64,000 nt of DNA. Origin: Plantimonas leprariae. Lineage in GTDB: Bacteria; Pseudomonadota; Alphaproteobacteria; Rhizobiales; Rhizobiaceae. The notes beneath the pieces were generated by a model. The model did not search any database. It was not told where the DNA came from and was given only the letters and a program-made list of their open reading frames with translations. The stretch covers positions 337,982 to 401,981 of the forward strand of contig NZ_VZDO01000002.1 of NCBI RefSeq assembly GCF_008802405.1, given 5' to 3'. A program made the translations under genes and the position numbers. Of this stretch, positions 42,414-51,362 are shown one piece after another. How positions within the stretch are numbered: position 1 is the stretch's first letter; every line of letters begins with the position of its first letter.

Positions 42414-43136
42414 ATGTCTTCCCTCTCGCAATCCTCCGTCCGCAACCGCATACTGGCGTCGCTCTCGGCCGACGACTTCGCGCTGCTCGAGCCGCATCTG
42501 GAACCAGTGCCGCTCACCTTTCGCAGCACCGTGATTCCTGCCGGCGCGCCGATCCAAGATGTCTTCTTCGTGGAGCGCGGCTTGGTCTCGCTGATCGCGC
42601 AGAACGACGACGCGCGGATCGAGGTCGGCATGGTGGGACCGGAAGGGCTGGTCGGCGTCAACGCGCTGCTCGGCACCGACACGAGCCCGATCTCCTCGCT
42701 TGTCCAGGCCGACGGCGAGGCGTTGCGCATGGCGACGGACTGGCTGCACGCTGCCGTCGGCGAAAGCGCGACGCTCCATGTCTGCCTTCTCCGCTACGTG
42801 CAGTTCCTGATGATCCAGACGGCACAGACGGCCTATGCCAACGCCAACTTCGACGTCGAGGCGCGGCTGGCGCGCTGGGTGCTGATGACGCAGGACCGGC
42901 TCGGGCGGGCCGACCTGCCGCTGACGCACGAGTTCCTGTCCCTGATGCTCGGCACCCGCCGCTCCAGCGTGACGACCGCGCTCCACGTACTCGAAGGCAA
43001 CGGCCTGATCCGTGCGACCCGCGGCATCATCAACGTGCGCGACCGCGACAAGCTGATGGAGTTGGCGGATGACAGCTACGGCCTCGCCGAAGCAGAATAC
43101 GAACGCCTGTTCGGGAGGCGGCCGTCTGTTCATTAA
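42414..43136 (+). CDS. Crp/Fnr-family regulator
   Basis: GAAGGGGCGAGCG precedes ATG 42414 and the product has 240 residues. A cNMP-binding-like barrel (VEVGMVGPEGLVGVNALLG) is followed by a winged HTH with LTHEFLSLMLGTRRSSVTTA. No cysteine cluster of Fnr type is present, so not an oxygen-sensing iron-sulfur form. Similar proteins in Rhizobiales bind no known ligand. Divergent from the MarR gene. Confidence 0.87.
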   Translation: MSSLSQSSVRNRILASLSADDFALLEPHLEPVPLTFRSTVIPAGAPIQDVFFVERGLVSLIAQNDDARIEVGMVGPEGLVGVNALLGTDTSPISSLVQADGEALRMATDWLHAAVGESATLHVCLLRYVQFLMIQTAQTAYANANFDVEARLARWVLMTQDRLGRADLPLTHEFLSLMLGTRRSSVTTALHVLEGNGLIRATRGIINVRDRDKLMELADDSYGLAEAEYERLFGRRPSVH

Positions 43137-43177
43137 TGGCCTTCGACAAATTCTGATGTCGACTGGCGTTTGGCCAT

Positions 43178-43411
43178 TCATTGCAACTTCGTCGAATTCT
43201 TAGCAGCGATCGTCAGCGTTGTCGTACGATAGTCGTCAATCTCGAATGGTGCGACGTCGACGATCCACCCCGCGTTTCTAAGAACGATCGAAAGCTCGTT
43301 TGCCAAGGCAACCACCTCGGCTTGCCTGACAGCTGGATCAGGCGGTTTAGGCTTTCCCGCATCTTCGGCAAGGTCAGCCTGGCGCCGGTTGTCGGAGACG
43401 AATTTGGCCAT
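43178..43411 (-). CDS. small hypothetical protein
   Basis: It has 77 residues from ATG 43411, basic at the start (MAKFVSDNRRQADLAEDAG) and with a beta-rich end. Alanine/leucine-rich helix at about residues 32-48. No domain known. It faces leftward between two rightward genes. Confidence 0.45.
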   Translation of the reverse strand: MAKFVSDNRRQADLAEDAGKPKPPDPAVRQAEVVALANELSIVLRNAGWIVDVAPFEIDDYRTTTLTIAAKNSTKLQ

Positions 43412-43524
43412 GACCGCACAACGGCAGCAACTCAAGGACGCTGCCGTGCGCTAACGTACCAACGGCATTGTCTGCGTCTCGTCGGCCCGCAGCCCGAGCG
43501 CGTCGCCTTCAACCATGGACGTTG

Positions 43525-44320
43525 GTTCGAGCGCACGCCTCGGAGATGGAGCTCATCCGAGATAGCGGTCGTGCGGCAATCGGCGGACCGGACCTGAGCG
43601 GCCCTCGTAGCCGCTCGCGCCGAGGTGGCGATGCGCGAGAGCGAGGAGAAGTACCGCACCGTATTCGAATCGATCGACGAGGGGTTCCTCATCCATGAGA
43701 TGATCCGGAACAAGTCAGGCCAGGTCGTCGATTACCGGTTGCTCGAAGCCAACCCGGCGCACCAACGCGCCACGGGGTTGCCAAGAGAGACCATCGGCAA
43801 ACTCGGCAGCGAGTTCATGCCGAACGTCGAACCGTATTGGCTGGAACTCTTCCATCGAGTCTCGACGTCCGGCGTCGCCGAGCGCGCCGGGATGTACAAT
43901 GCGCCGACCTCCCGATGGTACAACGTCCAGGTCTCGCCCGTTCGCGGCCATGATCGCATCGCCATTGTCTTCGACGACGTCACGAGCCGCAAGCGTGCGG
44001 AAGCTGCTTTGCGCGAGAGCGAGGAGCGGCTGCGCGGCTTCCGGGAGGCGTCGACGGACGTCCTCTGGATCCGCGATGCCGAGACGCTGAACTGGACCTA
44101 CCTGACGCCAGCTTTCGAGATGATCTACGGCATGCCGCTGAACGAGGCGCTCGCCGGCAACAACTTCCGCAACTGGGTCGAACTCATCCTGCCGGAAGAC
44201 CGGGCCAGGGCCGTCGACACGATCCGCCGCGTCCGCTTGGGCGAGCGCGTCACCTTCGAGTACCGCATCCGGCGGCCGAGCGACGGCGCGGTCCGTTGGC
44301 TGGGCATTCGACGCCGCGCG
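43525..44320 (+). pseudogene. multi-PAS sensor kinase remnant with an internal stop
   Basis: The frame reads PRRWSSSEIAVVRQSADRT, then TGA at 43595-43597, then AALVAARAEVAMRESEEKYR. The stop sits where family members have a conserved tryptophan (TGG), so this is a nonsense change. PAS 1 (about 43640-43980) ends FDDVTSRKRAEAALRESEER, and PAS 2 stops at WLGIRRR, where the kinase core should follow. Homology is lost before a convergent depolymerase gene. Both ends are truncated. Confidence 0.7.
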
Positions 44321-44345
44321 AAATTGGTCCTGCTCGATCCGGCTC

Positions 44346-45488
44346 CTAGCGCATCAGCCCCGCCTTGCGCAGCGCGTTCTCGATGACCCCGCCGATCGCC
44401 GAACTCGTTCCGTTCGTATGTCCGGGCCGGAGCAGACCCTGCGGATCGAGCTGCGAGAGCGTCGGCTTCCCGGTCCCGTCACCAGCAGGCCATGCGGCCT
44501 TCTCTCGTTTCGACCCCGTGTCGACCACGGTCGCCGGGTCGAGCAATCCCCACGAACGCGCGTCGTGGCACGTCGAGGAAATGCCGACATCCAGCATGAA
44601 TGGACCGGCGACGCCGCAACTGTCGAGCCCGGAAGTGTTGAGCGGCGTGCCATGCCCCATGCCGGCGATCGTATAAGCTTTTAGAACCGCGCGACCGTCG
44701 GCCGCGTGCCATACGCGGCGCGATACACTGGCGTCGATCTCGCTGCGGTCCGGCTGCTCGCCGAGTCCGTGAACGGCGCGCCACTGCGCCAGCGTCGCCT
44801 CCGCGTTCGACGGATGAACCGTCGCGTCGGCCGCGCCGTGCCAGACCGCCAGCGTCGGCCAGCCTCCCCGGTGGCCGGAGGCCTGCCGCAGCCGGTCGGC
44901 CAGCAGCGACGCGTTCGGCGATCCCTCGCCGCGCATGCGCTTCAGGGCCTGCGGCACGTTTGCGGCGCAAGCGTAGGGCAGACCCGCGATGACCGAGCCG
45001 CCCGCGAAGACCTCCGGATAGGTCGCGAGCATCACTGCCGCCATCGCGCCGCCGGCCGAAAGGCCGGTGACGAAGATCCGTTCGGCATCGATCGAATGGC
45101 TTTCGATCATCGCCGCGATCATTTGCCGGATCGAAGCGGCCTCGCCGTTGTCGCGGCGGATGTCGTCGGGGACGAACCAGTTGAAGCACAGGTTCGGATT
45201 GTTCTCGCGGCGCTGTTCGGGAAACAGGAGCCCGAAACCGCCGAGGTCGGCGACCCGCGACCACCCGGACCCATGGTCGTAGCCGGCCGCCGTTTGCGTG
45301 CAGCCATGCAGCACGACGACGAGCGGTGCGGATCGCGGCAGGTTCGCCGGCAGGTGGGTGCGGGCGCGCAGTGCGCCGGGATTGGTGCCGAAGCCGGCAA
45401 GCTCCCGTAGGCGGTCGTCGCTTCTGCCTCGCTGCGAGCCGCGAGGCCTGATCGCCGGCAATGGGAGGTTGAGCAGTCGGCGGGTCAT
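44346..45488 (-). CDS. PHB-depolymerase-family esterase
   Basis: ATG 45488 (MTRRLLNLPLPAIRPRG) gives 380 residues. The catalytic domain has VVLHGCTQTA (oxyanion), FVTGLSAGGAMAA (lipase box, nucleophile Ser), AVWHGAADATVHP (acid) and MGHGTPL (histidine). This matches the LpqC/PHB-depolymerase family (PF10503-type) acting on short-chain polyesters or feruloyl-like esters. A signal peptide is not obvious, so localisation is uncertain. Confidence 0.85.
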   Translation of the reverse strand: MTRRLLNLPLPAIRPRGSQRGRSDDRLRELAGFGTNPGALRARTHLPANLPRSAPLVVVLHGCTQTAAGYDHGSGWSRVADLGGFGLLFPEQRRENNPNLCFNWFVPDDIRRDNGEAASIRQMIAAMIESHSIDAERIFVTGLSAGGAMAAVMLATYPEVFAGGSVIAGLPYACAANVPQALKRMRGEGSPNASLLADRLRQASGHRGGWPTLAVWHGAADATVHPSNAEATLAQWRAVHGLGEQPDRSEIDASVSRRVWHAADGRAVLKAYTIAGMGHGTPLNTSGLDSCGVAGPFMLDVGISSTCHDARSWGLLDPATVVDTGSKREKAAWPAGDGTGKPTLSQLDPQGLLRPGHTNGTSSAIGGVIENALRKAGLMR

Positions 45489-45722
45489 GAAGCGGCGATC
45501 CAAACCTCGTGGCGACGACGTGGCCAAGCCGGCCAGTGCATCACGAGGTAATGGGTGCACTGCACAAACACGTGGGGGCAGTCGCGGACGACACAAGGCC
45601 CATAGAGGGAGAACGCGCATCCGCACGCCAGAGCCCTCCATCACGATATGCCGACGGCATCGTGGGCCAACCTCGAACCGGGTCGATCGGGAACTCGTGA
45701 CACGGCCGACCGTATCCGCTGC

Positions 45723-46577
45723 ATGGCCGATGCCGATCCATCCGCTCGCGCAGCCGACGACGAGGCGAGGCCGTCCTCGGCGCTTTCGGAGGAAGAGCAC
45801 GGCGCCGTCTCGGATCGCAAGCGCGGCTCAGCCCGCGTCGTGCACGAGACGATCCGCTTGCAGGGCGACGAGGAACTGGAACGTCCTCTCACCTCGCTCC
45901 TGTTGTCCGGGTTCAGCGCGGGCGCGGCGATCAGCGTCTCCCTGCTCGCCGAAGCGGCGTTGCAGAGCCGGCTCCCGGACGTGCCCTGGCGCGAGCTGGT
46001 CGTTGGCTTCGGCTACACGGCGGGCTTCCTCATCGTTATCCTCGGCCGTCTCCAGCTCTTCACGGAAAGCACTGTGACGGCCGTGCTTCCCCTCGCCACA
46101 CATCCGACGGTTCGCAACGTCCTGAGGTTGGCACAGCTCTGGAGTGCCGTCTTCGCCGCCAACCTCGCCGGGACGTTGCTGGTGGCGTGGCTCATAGCCC
46201 ACGAGGTCATCGTCTCCCGCGAGCAGTTGGATGCCGCCATCACCCTCTCGGCCTCGCTTCAGGAGCATGATGCCTGGCGAACGTTTCTGCTCGCCATGCC
46301 CGCGGGCTTCCTGATCGCGTCCGTCGCCTGGATCCTGCCGAGCGCGAAGGGCAGCGAGTTCTGGGTGATCCTCACCGTCACCTACCTCATCACGCTGTGC
46401 GGCTTCACGCATGTCGTCGCCGGCTCGACGGAAGCGTGGCTGCTCTGGCTGTCCGGCAGGGCGAGCCTCAGCTGGGCGCTCGGCGACTTCGTCGTGCCCT
46501 CGCTTCTCGGCAACATCGTCGGGGGCACGGGCCTATTTGCCGCGCTCGCGCACGGGCAGGTCCGCGGCGAGCTTTGA
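45723..46577 (+). CDS. formate/nitrite-type transporter (YfdC-like)
   Basis: It encodes 284 residues from ATG 45723 with a 60-residue acidic leader, then six membrane helices of the FNT fold: LLLSGFSAGAAISVSLLAEA, VGFGYTAGFLIVILGRLQLF, LWSAVFAANLAGTLLVAW. The ligand is unproven. Several Rhizobiales members act in redox or osmotic stress rather than formate transport. Its neighbours are small stress-type genes. Confidence 0.85.
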   Translation: MADADPSARAADDEARPSSALSEEEHGAVSDRKRGSARVVHETIRLQGDEELERPLTSLLLSGFSAGAAISVSLLAEAALQSRLPDVPWRELVVGFGYTAGFLIVILGRLQLFTESTVTAVLPLATHPTVRNVLRLAQLWSAVFAANLAGTLLVAWLIAHEVIVSREQLDAAITLSASLQEHDAWRTFLLAMPAGFLIASVAWILPSAKGSEFWVILTVTYLITLCGFTHVVAGSTEAWLLWLSGRASLSWALGDFVVPSLLGNIVGGTGLFAALAHGQVRGEL

Positions 46578-46716
46578 GCGAGCCGAGACCATGGTTCCAC
46601 TCGCCGCAAAATCGCGCGACTTGGATGCGTAGCCACCCAACAACCCATTGAAATGGAACGACAATGGCCGCGCGGGATTGCGAATTCGAATGGGACGAAA
46701 AAGTTTGGATCCAAAA

Positions 46717-47049
46717 ATGGCCATGAGAAGCATCAAGCAAGTCGGCATCGTCGGTCTGACCCTGGTCTCGCTGGCGGCGCCCGCGACGGCGCAGGGCGTC
46801 ACGATCGGCCGCGACGGCGTGACGTTGCAAGACCCCCGCGATACCGGTCGAGCGCGCACGGAGCGCTCGACGCGAGGAGAGGTATCGGAGCGGGAAGCCG
46901 TACGCATCGCGCGTGGGCAGGGCCTGCGAGACGTGGACAACGTTCGCAGCACACGGGGATCCTACCGCGTCGAAGGAACGGACCGCAGAGGCCGGGACAT
47001 CGACGTCGTCGTCGATCGCCGCAGCGGCGACGTGCTTTCGGTCAAGTAG
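46717..47049 (+). CDS. secreted PepSY-like small protein
   Basis: ATG 46717 (MAMRSIKQVGIVG) gives 110 residues with a signal peptide cleaved after ATAQG. The mature part has EVSEREAVRIARGQGL, then YRVEGTDRRGRDIDVVV, the pattern of single PepSY domains in periplasmic proteins of Rhizobiales. Probably a periplasmic inhibitor or adhesion-like module. Function unknown. Confidence 0.7.
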   Translation: MAMRSIKQVGIVGLTLVSLAAPATAQGVTIGRDGVTLQDPRDTGRARTERSTRGEVSEREAVRIARGQGLRDVDNVRSTRGSYRVEGTDRRGRDIDVVVDRRSGDVLSVK

Positions 47050-47149
47050 CGCCCGCGTCGCCCGACCCGAGGGTTTCGGCATCGCCGGAGTCTTCTCGCT
47101 CGCCGAGCGAGCCATCTGCATCCGAGAACGGCCGCCCCTCCGACACCCG

Positions 47150-47410
47150 ATGCGCTATCACGTCACGCCGAACGGCCGCTACATCGGCGGCGATACGTTC
47201 ACGATCGCGCCGGACGGGACATACGTGTCCGGCAGCCGGGCGATACGAACGCCAGCGGGAGACTATGTCGGTGGCGATGGCTACGTCATGGCTCCCGACG
47301 GCACCTATGTCGGGGGCACGCGCTTCGTTCAGGCGCCTGACGGCAGCTATGTCGGCGGCGACGAGTTCATCAAGACCCCGGGCGGCTACTACGTCGGAAA
47401 CGGCGTGTAG
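47150..47410 (+). CDS. 14-residue-repeat protein
   Basis: ATG 47150 starts an 86-residue product built from about five tandem copies of P-D-G-T-Y-V-G-G-x-x-[FY]-x-x-A, for example APDGTYVGGTRF and APDGSYVGGDEF. No signal peptide is visible. Repeats of this kind form small beta folds and occur in uncharacterised Rhizobiales proteins. No cysteines or catalytic motif. Probably binding or structural. Confidence 0.68.
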   Translation: MRYHVTPNGRYIGGDTFTIAPDGTYVSGSRAIRTPAGDYVGGDGYVMAPDGTYVGGTRFVQAPDGSYVGGDEFIKTPGGYYVGNGV

Positions 47411-47472
47411 TCGTCCGAGTTTGAGCGTCCCTGATGCCCGAACTTCCACGACGCCGGGCACGGTCTGCCAAA

Positions 47473-48405
47473 CTAAGGGCGGTCGGGAGCGGTGACCGAC
47501 CGACGTGTCGGGACGATGCGGTCGGCGTAGACCGGGTGGACGACGCCGGAGCGACCGCCGAGCCAGCCGGCGATGGCGCCGAGCACCAGCGCGACGAAGG
47601 CGAGGAGCGAGCCCTTCGACACGACCGATGCGGTGGCATCGGCGGCGTCGGTCGCCTTCTGCTGCGCGGCCGCCGCGGCGTCGTTGTAGCGCTTCTCGAT
47701 GTCGGCGACCTGGCTCTGCGCCTGATCCTCCGGGATGCCGCGAGCCTGGGCCAGCGCCTGCGCCGCCTGGCTGCGCGCCTGATCCTTGCCGGCATCGCCG
47801 CTCGTCACGAGCGCGCGGATCGAGTTGACGGCCTTGGTCTGGAGAGCCTGCGGATCGGTGCCGGAAGCCCGCACCTCGCCTTCGATCGCGTCGAGCGGAT
47901 TGGAATTGGCCAAGGCCGGCGCGGCCGTCTGGGCGGCCGTCGAACCGATGCCGCCGATCGCGCTCGTTACCCCCGAGAAGGCGCCGCCGACGATGCCGCC
48001 CACCGCGCTGGTCAGAAGGTAGAGGATGACGAGGGTCGTGAACGCCCACGTCGTCAGACCGTGCAGCGCGCCGGTGGTCGCAACCGTCTTGCCGGACATG
48101 CGGCTGGAGATGTAGCCGCTGACATAGGCGGCGACGATACCCGTCAGGACGTACCAGATGCCGGCGCCGATCGAGAAGGTGGAGGCGGCCGGGTTGTCGC
48201 CGGTTCCCGGATCCAGCGTGCCGATGCCGATCCCGACGCCGAGCATCGTCAGGAGAACCTGCACGATCAGTCCCACCACGACGCCGGCGAAGATCGCGCC
48301 CCAGGACACCCTGTTCATCAGCATCACGTACGCTTCCGATGCCGCCGAACCAGGGACCGCCGTACCCGGTTCGACGACCGTGGTGGCTCGATGGAAGTCG
48401 GTCAT
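47473..48405 (-). CDS. integral membrane protein with cytoplasmic coiled coil
   Basis: ATG 48405 (MTDFHRATTVVEPG) gives 310 residues. About three to five membrane segments lie in the first half (WGAIFAGVVVGLIVQVLL, FSIGAGIWYVLTGIVAAYVS, TTWAFTTLVILYLLTSA), then a 110-residue alanine/glutamine-rich helical part (QAAQALAQARGIPED), then a final helix LLAFVALVLGAIAGWLG. I do not recognise a named family; the GxxxG spacing suggests oligomerisation. Possibly a stress-related membrane protein. Confidence 0.72.
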   Translation of the reverse strand: MTDFHRATTVVEPGTAVPGSAASEAYVMLMNRVSWGAIFAGVVVGLIVQVLLTMLGVGIGIGTLDPGTGDNPAASTFSIGAGIWYVLTGIVAAYVSGYISSRMSGKTVATTGALHGLTTWAFTTLVILYLLTSAVGGIVGGAFSGVTSAIGGIGSTAAQTAAPALANSNPLDAIEGEVRASGTDPQALQTKAVNSIRALVTSGDAGKDQARSQAAQALAQARGIPEDQAQSQVADIEKRYNDAAAAAQQKATDAADATASVVSKGSLLAFVALVLGAIAGWLGGRSGVVHPVYADRIVPTRRSVTAPDRP

Positions 48406-48629
48406 TGCGAGATGTCCCGGCGCAGGATGGCGCATCGCGCGACGCGAGCGCCGCGTTGCCGCAACGAGCCCCTGATGGTTCAGTTCGAGCCGTCGGGCCG
48501 CGCCATACAGAATGCTGTTGGTCGGGAAACGACTTCGATCGCATCGACGGCACGTGGTGATGCACGGCGGCACGCAGGCTGACGCATGTCGTCAGATGTC
48601 GATCGGATGCCCACGGGCGGCAGTCGCGT

Positions 48630-48800
48630 TCAGTCAGGCTGTTCCAGTCCGCCGTCCGGATGGCCGTTCACGAGGTCGGGTTCGGGGAGTTCCGCCGGAG
48701 CGTCGTCTTCCATCGGCTCGCCGACGAGATCATCGTCATACTCCTCGCCCGGAATCGGCTCCTGAACGTCGGCATCGGGTAGCGTCGGGATGTTCGACAT
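48630..48800 (-). CDS. very acidic small protein
   Basis: It encodes 56 residues from ATG 48800, with no domain: a run of Asp, Glu and Pro (DVQEPIPGEEYDDDLVGEPM). AAAGAG lies upstream. Such acidic peptides are abundant in this region. Function unknown. Confidence 0.55.
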   Translation of the reverse strand: MSNIPTLPDADVQEPIPGEEYDDDLVGEPMEDDAPAELPEPDLVNGHPDGGLEQPD

Positions 48801-48885
48801 GGGTAGCTCTTTCGTTCGACTGGAACGGGGAGCGCCCAGCGCACATGGCCGGTTCCCATCCGGACCCGGGAATGTCGTAAGGCCG

Positions 48886-49116
48886 CTAGCGATCCGGCGA
48901 CCTCGCCAAGGCCTCCCGCACGTCCTGCGATTCCGGGCTGCCATCGCTGTGCCGATCCAGGAACTCGTCGACCGGCATGCGCGTGATCTTGCCGCCCGAG
49001 CCGGGATTGGCCCGATGCACGACGGTCGCGGCACCGCTCGCCTCGCGCTCCAGTTGCCAGTCGTCACCGTTCGACGATCGGTAGACGGTTTCCGTGATCA
49101 TTCGCACCTTCTCCAT
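48886..49116 (-). CDS. small hypothetical protein
   Basis: It encodes 76 residues, or 71 from ATG 49101 (MITETVYRSSNGDDWQLERE). The pattern VYRSSNGDDWQL and HRANPGSGGKITRMPVDEFL recurs in small Methylobacterium- and Aureimonas-like proteins. It has a conserved Trp and a glycine-rich loop. Role unknown. Confidence 0.6.
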   Translation of the reverse strand: MEKVRMITETVYRSSNGDDWQLEREASGAATVVHRANPGSGGKITRMPVDEFLDRHSDGSPESQDVREALARSPDR

Positions 49117-49276
49117 TCAACCTCGACGCCGACAAACCTCGCAACTGGAACAGCATGTGAAGCGGACGCAGCCCACCACTGGCATTCCGTTTCGATGGCT
49201 TGATATGAACCTCGACGCCTTGGATACCGATCGACATCACGCGCCGTTTGGCGGAAGCCGGATCCTGACCGAAACT

Positions 49277-49459
49277 CTAGCCCGTCGAGCGCTGTCTTTC
49301 TCGCTCGACGTCTGCTGCGCCCGCCGCCAACAAACGCCACGCTCGCTCGACTTCCACGAGGTTCGCCTTGACCATCGGGAGGACGGCCGTCGCAGCCTGC
49401 TGTTCCACTTCCTCTGCCCGTTGCCGATAGAAGTGGCTATTCGGTGCGTTCGAGCGCAT
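49277..49459 (-). CDS. small helical hypothetical protein
   Basis: From ATG 49459 (MRSNAPNSHFYRQRAEEVEQ) it encodes 60 residues, mostly one amphipathic helix with alanines and glutamates. Possibly a regulator or chaperone-like peptide. No family recognised. An earlier start at 49507 is also open. Confidence 0.5.
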   Translation of the reverse strand: MRSNAPNSHFYRQRAEEVEQQAATAVLPMVKANLVEVERAWRLLAAGAADVERERQRSTG

Positions 49460-49574
49460 GCGGTGTTCTCCCACGCCGTCCGCTCGCGCCGATCGGCCTC
49501 TTCTCATGCGTCAGGCGAGCGGCGTCGATGCTCGCGAAGATATCCGTATCGGTCGCTGTTCCGACACTCACCCG

Positions 49575-50240
49575 TTAGGTCGCCAGGATCGAAGTCGCAT
49601 AGTGTTCGAGTAGGTCGGCCGGGTCGTCGTAGAGCTCGGCGGCACCGGCCGCGAGAAGGACATCGTCGGGGAAACCGCCGCAGCGGAGTCCCACGACTCG
49701 AACGTCGAGCTTGCGGGCCGCCTCGACGTCGTAGGGCGTGTCGCCGACGACGATGGCTTGGGATGCTGCGACGCCGGACTTCTTCAGCGCCGCCGCGAAG
49801 ATGTCGGGCGCCGGCTTCGAGGTTTCCGCGTCCTCCGTCGTGGTCACGCCGGAGATCAGATCCTCGCATCCGATCAGCGCAAGGCTCGCTTCGACCTCCT
49901 CGGGCTGACCCGAGGACGCGAGAACGATCGTCCAGCCGTCGGCGACGGCCCGTTCGAGAAGCGGGCGGACCGCCGGGAACGCCACGACCCGATCGCTGTA
50001 GTCGGCCTTGAAGATCTGCGTGCACATCGTCGACATGGCCTCGCCGTCCGCTTCGACGATTGTCCGGTCCAGCAGCGCCGGTAGCAGCGTGTCACCGCCC
50101 TTGCCGATCTGGTTGCGGACGGCGTCGAAGCCGAGGTCGTGACCGTAATGCTCGAAGGTATCGACCCACGCCTGGACGTGCAGATCGTTGCTGTCGACGA
50201 GCGTGCCGTCGACGTCGAACAGAAGCGCCTTGGTTATCAC
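49575..50240 (-). CDS. HAD-superfamily hydrolase (phosphoglycolate-phosphatase-like)
   Basis: The 221-residue protein has all HAD motifs: LLFDVDGTLVDSNDLH (I), VLASSGQPEE (II), VTTTEDAETSKPAPDIF (III lysine), VVGDTPYDVEAARKL (IV). A cap domain lies between motifs I and II, as in phosphoglycolate phosphatases or beta-phosphoglucomutases. Substrate cannot be assigned. Confidence 0.88.
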   Translation of the reverse strand: MITKALLFDVDGTLVDSNDLHVQAWVDTFEHYGHDLGFDAVRNQIGKGGDTLLPALLDRTIVEADGEAMSTMCTQIFKADYSDRVVAFPAVRPLLERAVADGWTIVLASSGQPEEVEASLALIGCEDLISGVTTTEDAETSKPAPDIFAAALKKSGVAASQAIVVGDTPYDVEAARKLDVRVVGLRCGGFPDDVLLAAGAAELYDDPADLLEHYATSILAT

Positions 50241-50309
50241 CGAGCTTTCCTTGCTGGCGCGAACCCGATGGTCAAACGTCGTGTCCCGCAGCCGATCGAC
50301 ATGCGATGG

Positions 50310-50555
50310 TCACGACGCCCTGACCCGTCCCTGCATGATGGATTGGCGAGCCGCCTCGTGCTTGGCACGCAGTTCCCGAAAGCGCCCCTGCTCGCCGCGA
50401 GAGAAGCCGGTGCAGTCTTCGTATTTCCGGTTGAGCGGCAGAAACTCGACACTCTCCTCGCCGCTCAGTCCGACGAACGCCTCGGCACCGCCGTCGGCGG
50501 TGCGAAGGGCGCGCATGCCGAGGAGTGCCAATCGCTCGCTGTCCGTGAGATCCAT
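50310..50555 (-). CDS. small hypothetical protein
   Basis: It encodes 81 residues (MDLTDSERLALLGMRALRT), helical, with a Phe/Asp-rich centre. It stops 9 bp before the HAD gene region and starts 1 base after the preceding small gene, so it is likely in one leftward transcript. No domain known. Confidence 0.6.
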   Translation of the reverse strand: MDLTDSERLALLGMRALRTADGGAEAFVGLSGEESVEFLPLNRKYEDCTGFSRGEQGRFRELRAKHEAARQSIMQGRVRAS

Positions 50556-50556
50556 C

Positions 50557-50742
50557 TCAGCGCTCCGACGGACTGGAATTTCGCGTCCGCGCGACGGCCG
50601 CAGCCTCCTCGGCGTCCTTGCCAGCGGAGCCTGTTTCCTTGACGGCGTCCTTGGCGTGTTCGATCGGCGCGCCCGATCGTGATGCGACGGCGTCGGCGTC
50701 CATATTTCGCCCGCGCCGAGCCGAGTCTCGTTCGTTGTTCAT
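50557..50742 (-). CDS. small hydrophilic hypothetical protein
   Basis: ATG 50742 (MNNERDSARRGRNMDAD) follows GGAAGGTC-type ribosome signal and gives 61 residues, rich in Ala, Glu, Lys and Arg, with a helix EHAKDAVKETGSAGKDAEEA like LEA or CsbD-like stress peptides. Disordered when free, probably. One base separates it from the next gene. Confidence 0.55.
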   Translation of the reverse strand: MNNERDSARRGRNMDADAVASRSGAPIEHAKDAVKETGSAGKDAEEAAAVARTRNSSPSER

Positions 50743-50943
50743 GGGAAGGTCCTTCACACAGCAACGCCGGTGACGGCCGTTCGACCCGAGGCGTAAGCCA
50801 TTGTTTTCATAGCTGCCGAACCACATCCGGATTCAACCGGCGTCGTCAGCGCCAACCATCACGAGGCGCCAGCCGGTTCACACGTTGCGGTACGGCGCTC
50901 GATCCTGCCGCTGGCGCTGCGAGCCCCTCGGCTTGCAAGCCCA

Positions 50944-51147
50944 TCAGTTCAGGTGCTCGCGACGCATCTCCATGTCGGGCGCATCCTGATCGGCTTTCAG
51001 ATCGCCGTCCGTTTGCAGGCGCTGGACGATCTCGCGCGCCAGATCGTTGTTCACCGGACCACCGCTCGTCTTGCGGCCGTTGCCGCGGTCGAACTGGTCC
51101 AGGATCGTCTCGATCTTTGCGATCATCGCGTTGCGGTCGATCATCAT
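50944..51147 (-). CDS. small hypothetical protein
   Basis: It encodes 67 residues with two short helices (IAKIETILDQFDRGNGRKTS and DLAREIVQRLQTDG). The start overlaps the end of the Rmf-like gene by 4 bases (ATGA). Possibly DNA- or ribosome-binding. No recognised family. Confidence 0.6.
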   Translation of the reverse strand: MMIDRNAMIAKIETILDQFDRGNGRKTSGGPVNNDLAREIVQRLQTDGDLKADQDAPDMEMRREHLN

Positions 51148-51350
51148 CTTACCTCGGAGTTCGTGCCGGTCATGGCGAGGTTCGCTCGGTCGGCTTCATC
51201 CGCTGCGTTGACAGCCTCGAACTTCGTCGCCTCGTCGAAGCCGGAAAGCCACTCGTTCCGAGCGTCCTCGTCCCGATAGGGGCAGGCACCCCGATCCGTG
51301 CCGGCACTTTGCGCCGACGCGCCTTCGTTGAACCATTGGCCGATCGCCAT
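51144..51350 (-). CDS. Rmf-like ribosome modulation factor homologue (copy 1)
   Basis: ATG 51350 is preceded by GAAGGA eight bases away; an earlier ATG at 51359 touches that site and is less likely. The 68-residue protein has AIGQWFNEGASAQSAG, then DRGACPYRDEDARNEWLSGF. This matches the Rmf signature G-x(n)-C-P-Y-x(n)-R-x-x-W-x-x-G-[FW]. Classical Rmf promotes 100S ribosome dimers in starvation. Here it is a divergent alphaproteobacterial member. A second copy follows at 51653. Confidence 0.65.
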   Translation of the reverse strand: MAIGQWFNEGASAQSAGTDRGACPYRDEDARNEWLSGFDEATKFEAVNAADEADRANLAMTGTNSEVR

Positions 51351-51362
51351 GACCGTCATCCT

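Noticed and set aside
45541..45741. Small frames in the gap between the depolymerase and FNT genes
   Set aside because: Arg/Ser-rich antisense-like products without start signals. The depolymerase start at 45488 and the FNT start at 45723 leave this as a promoter region.
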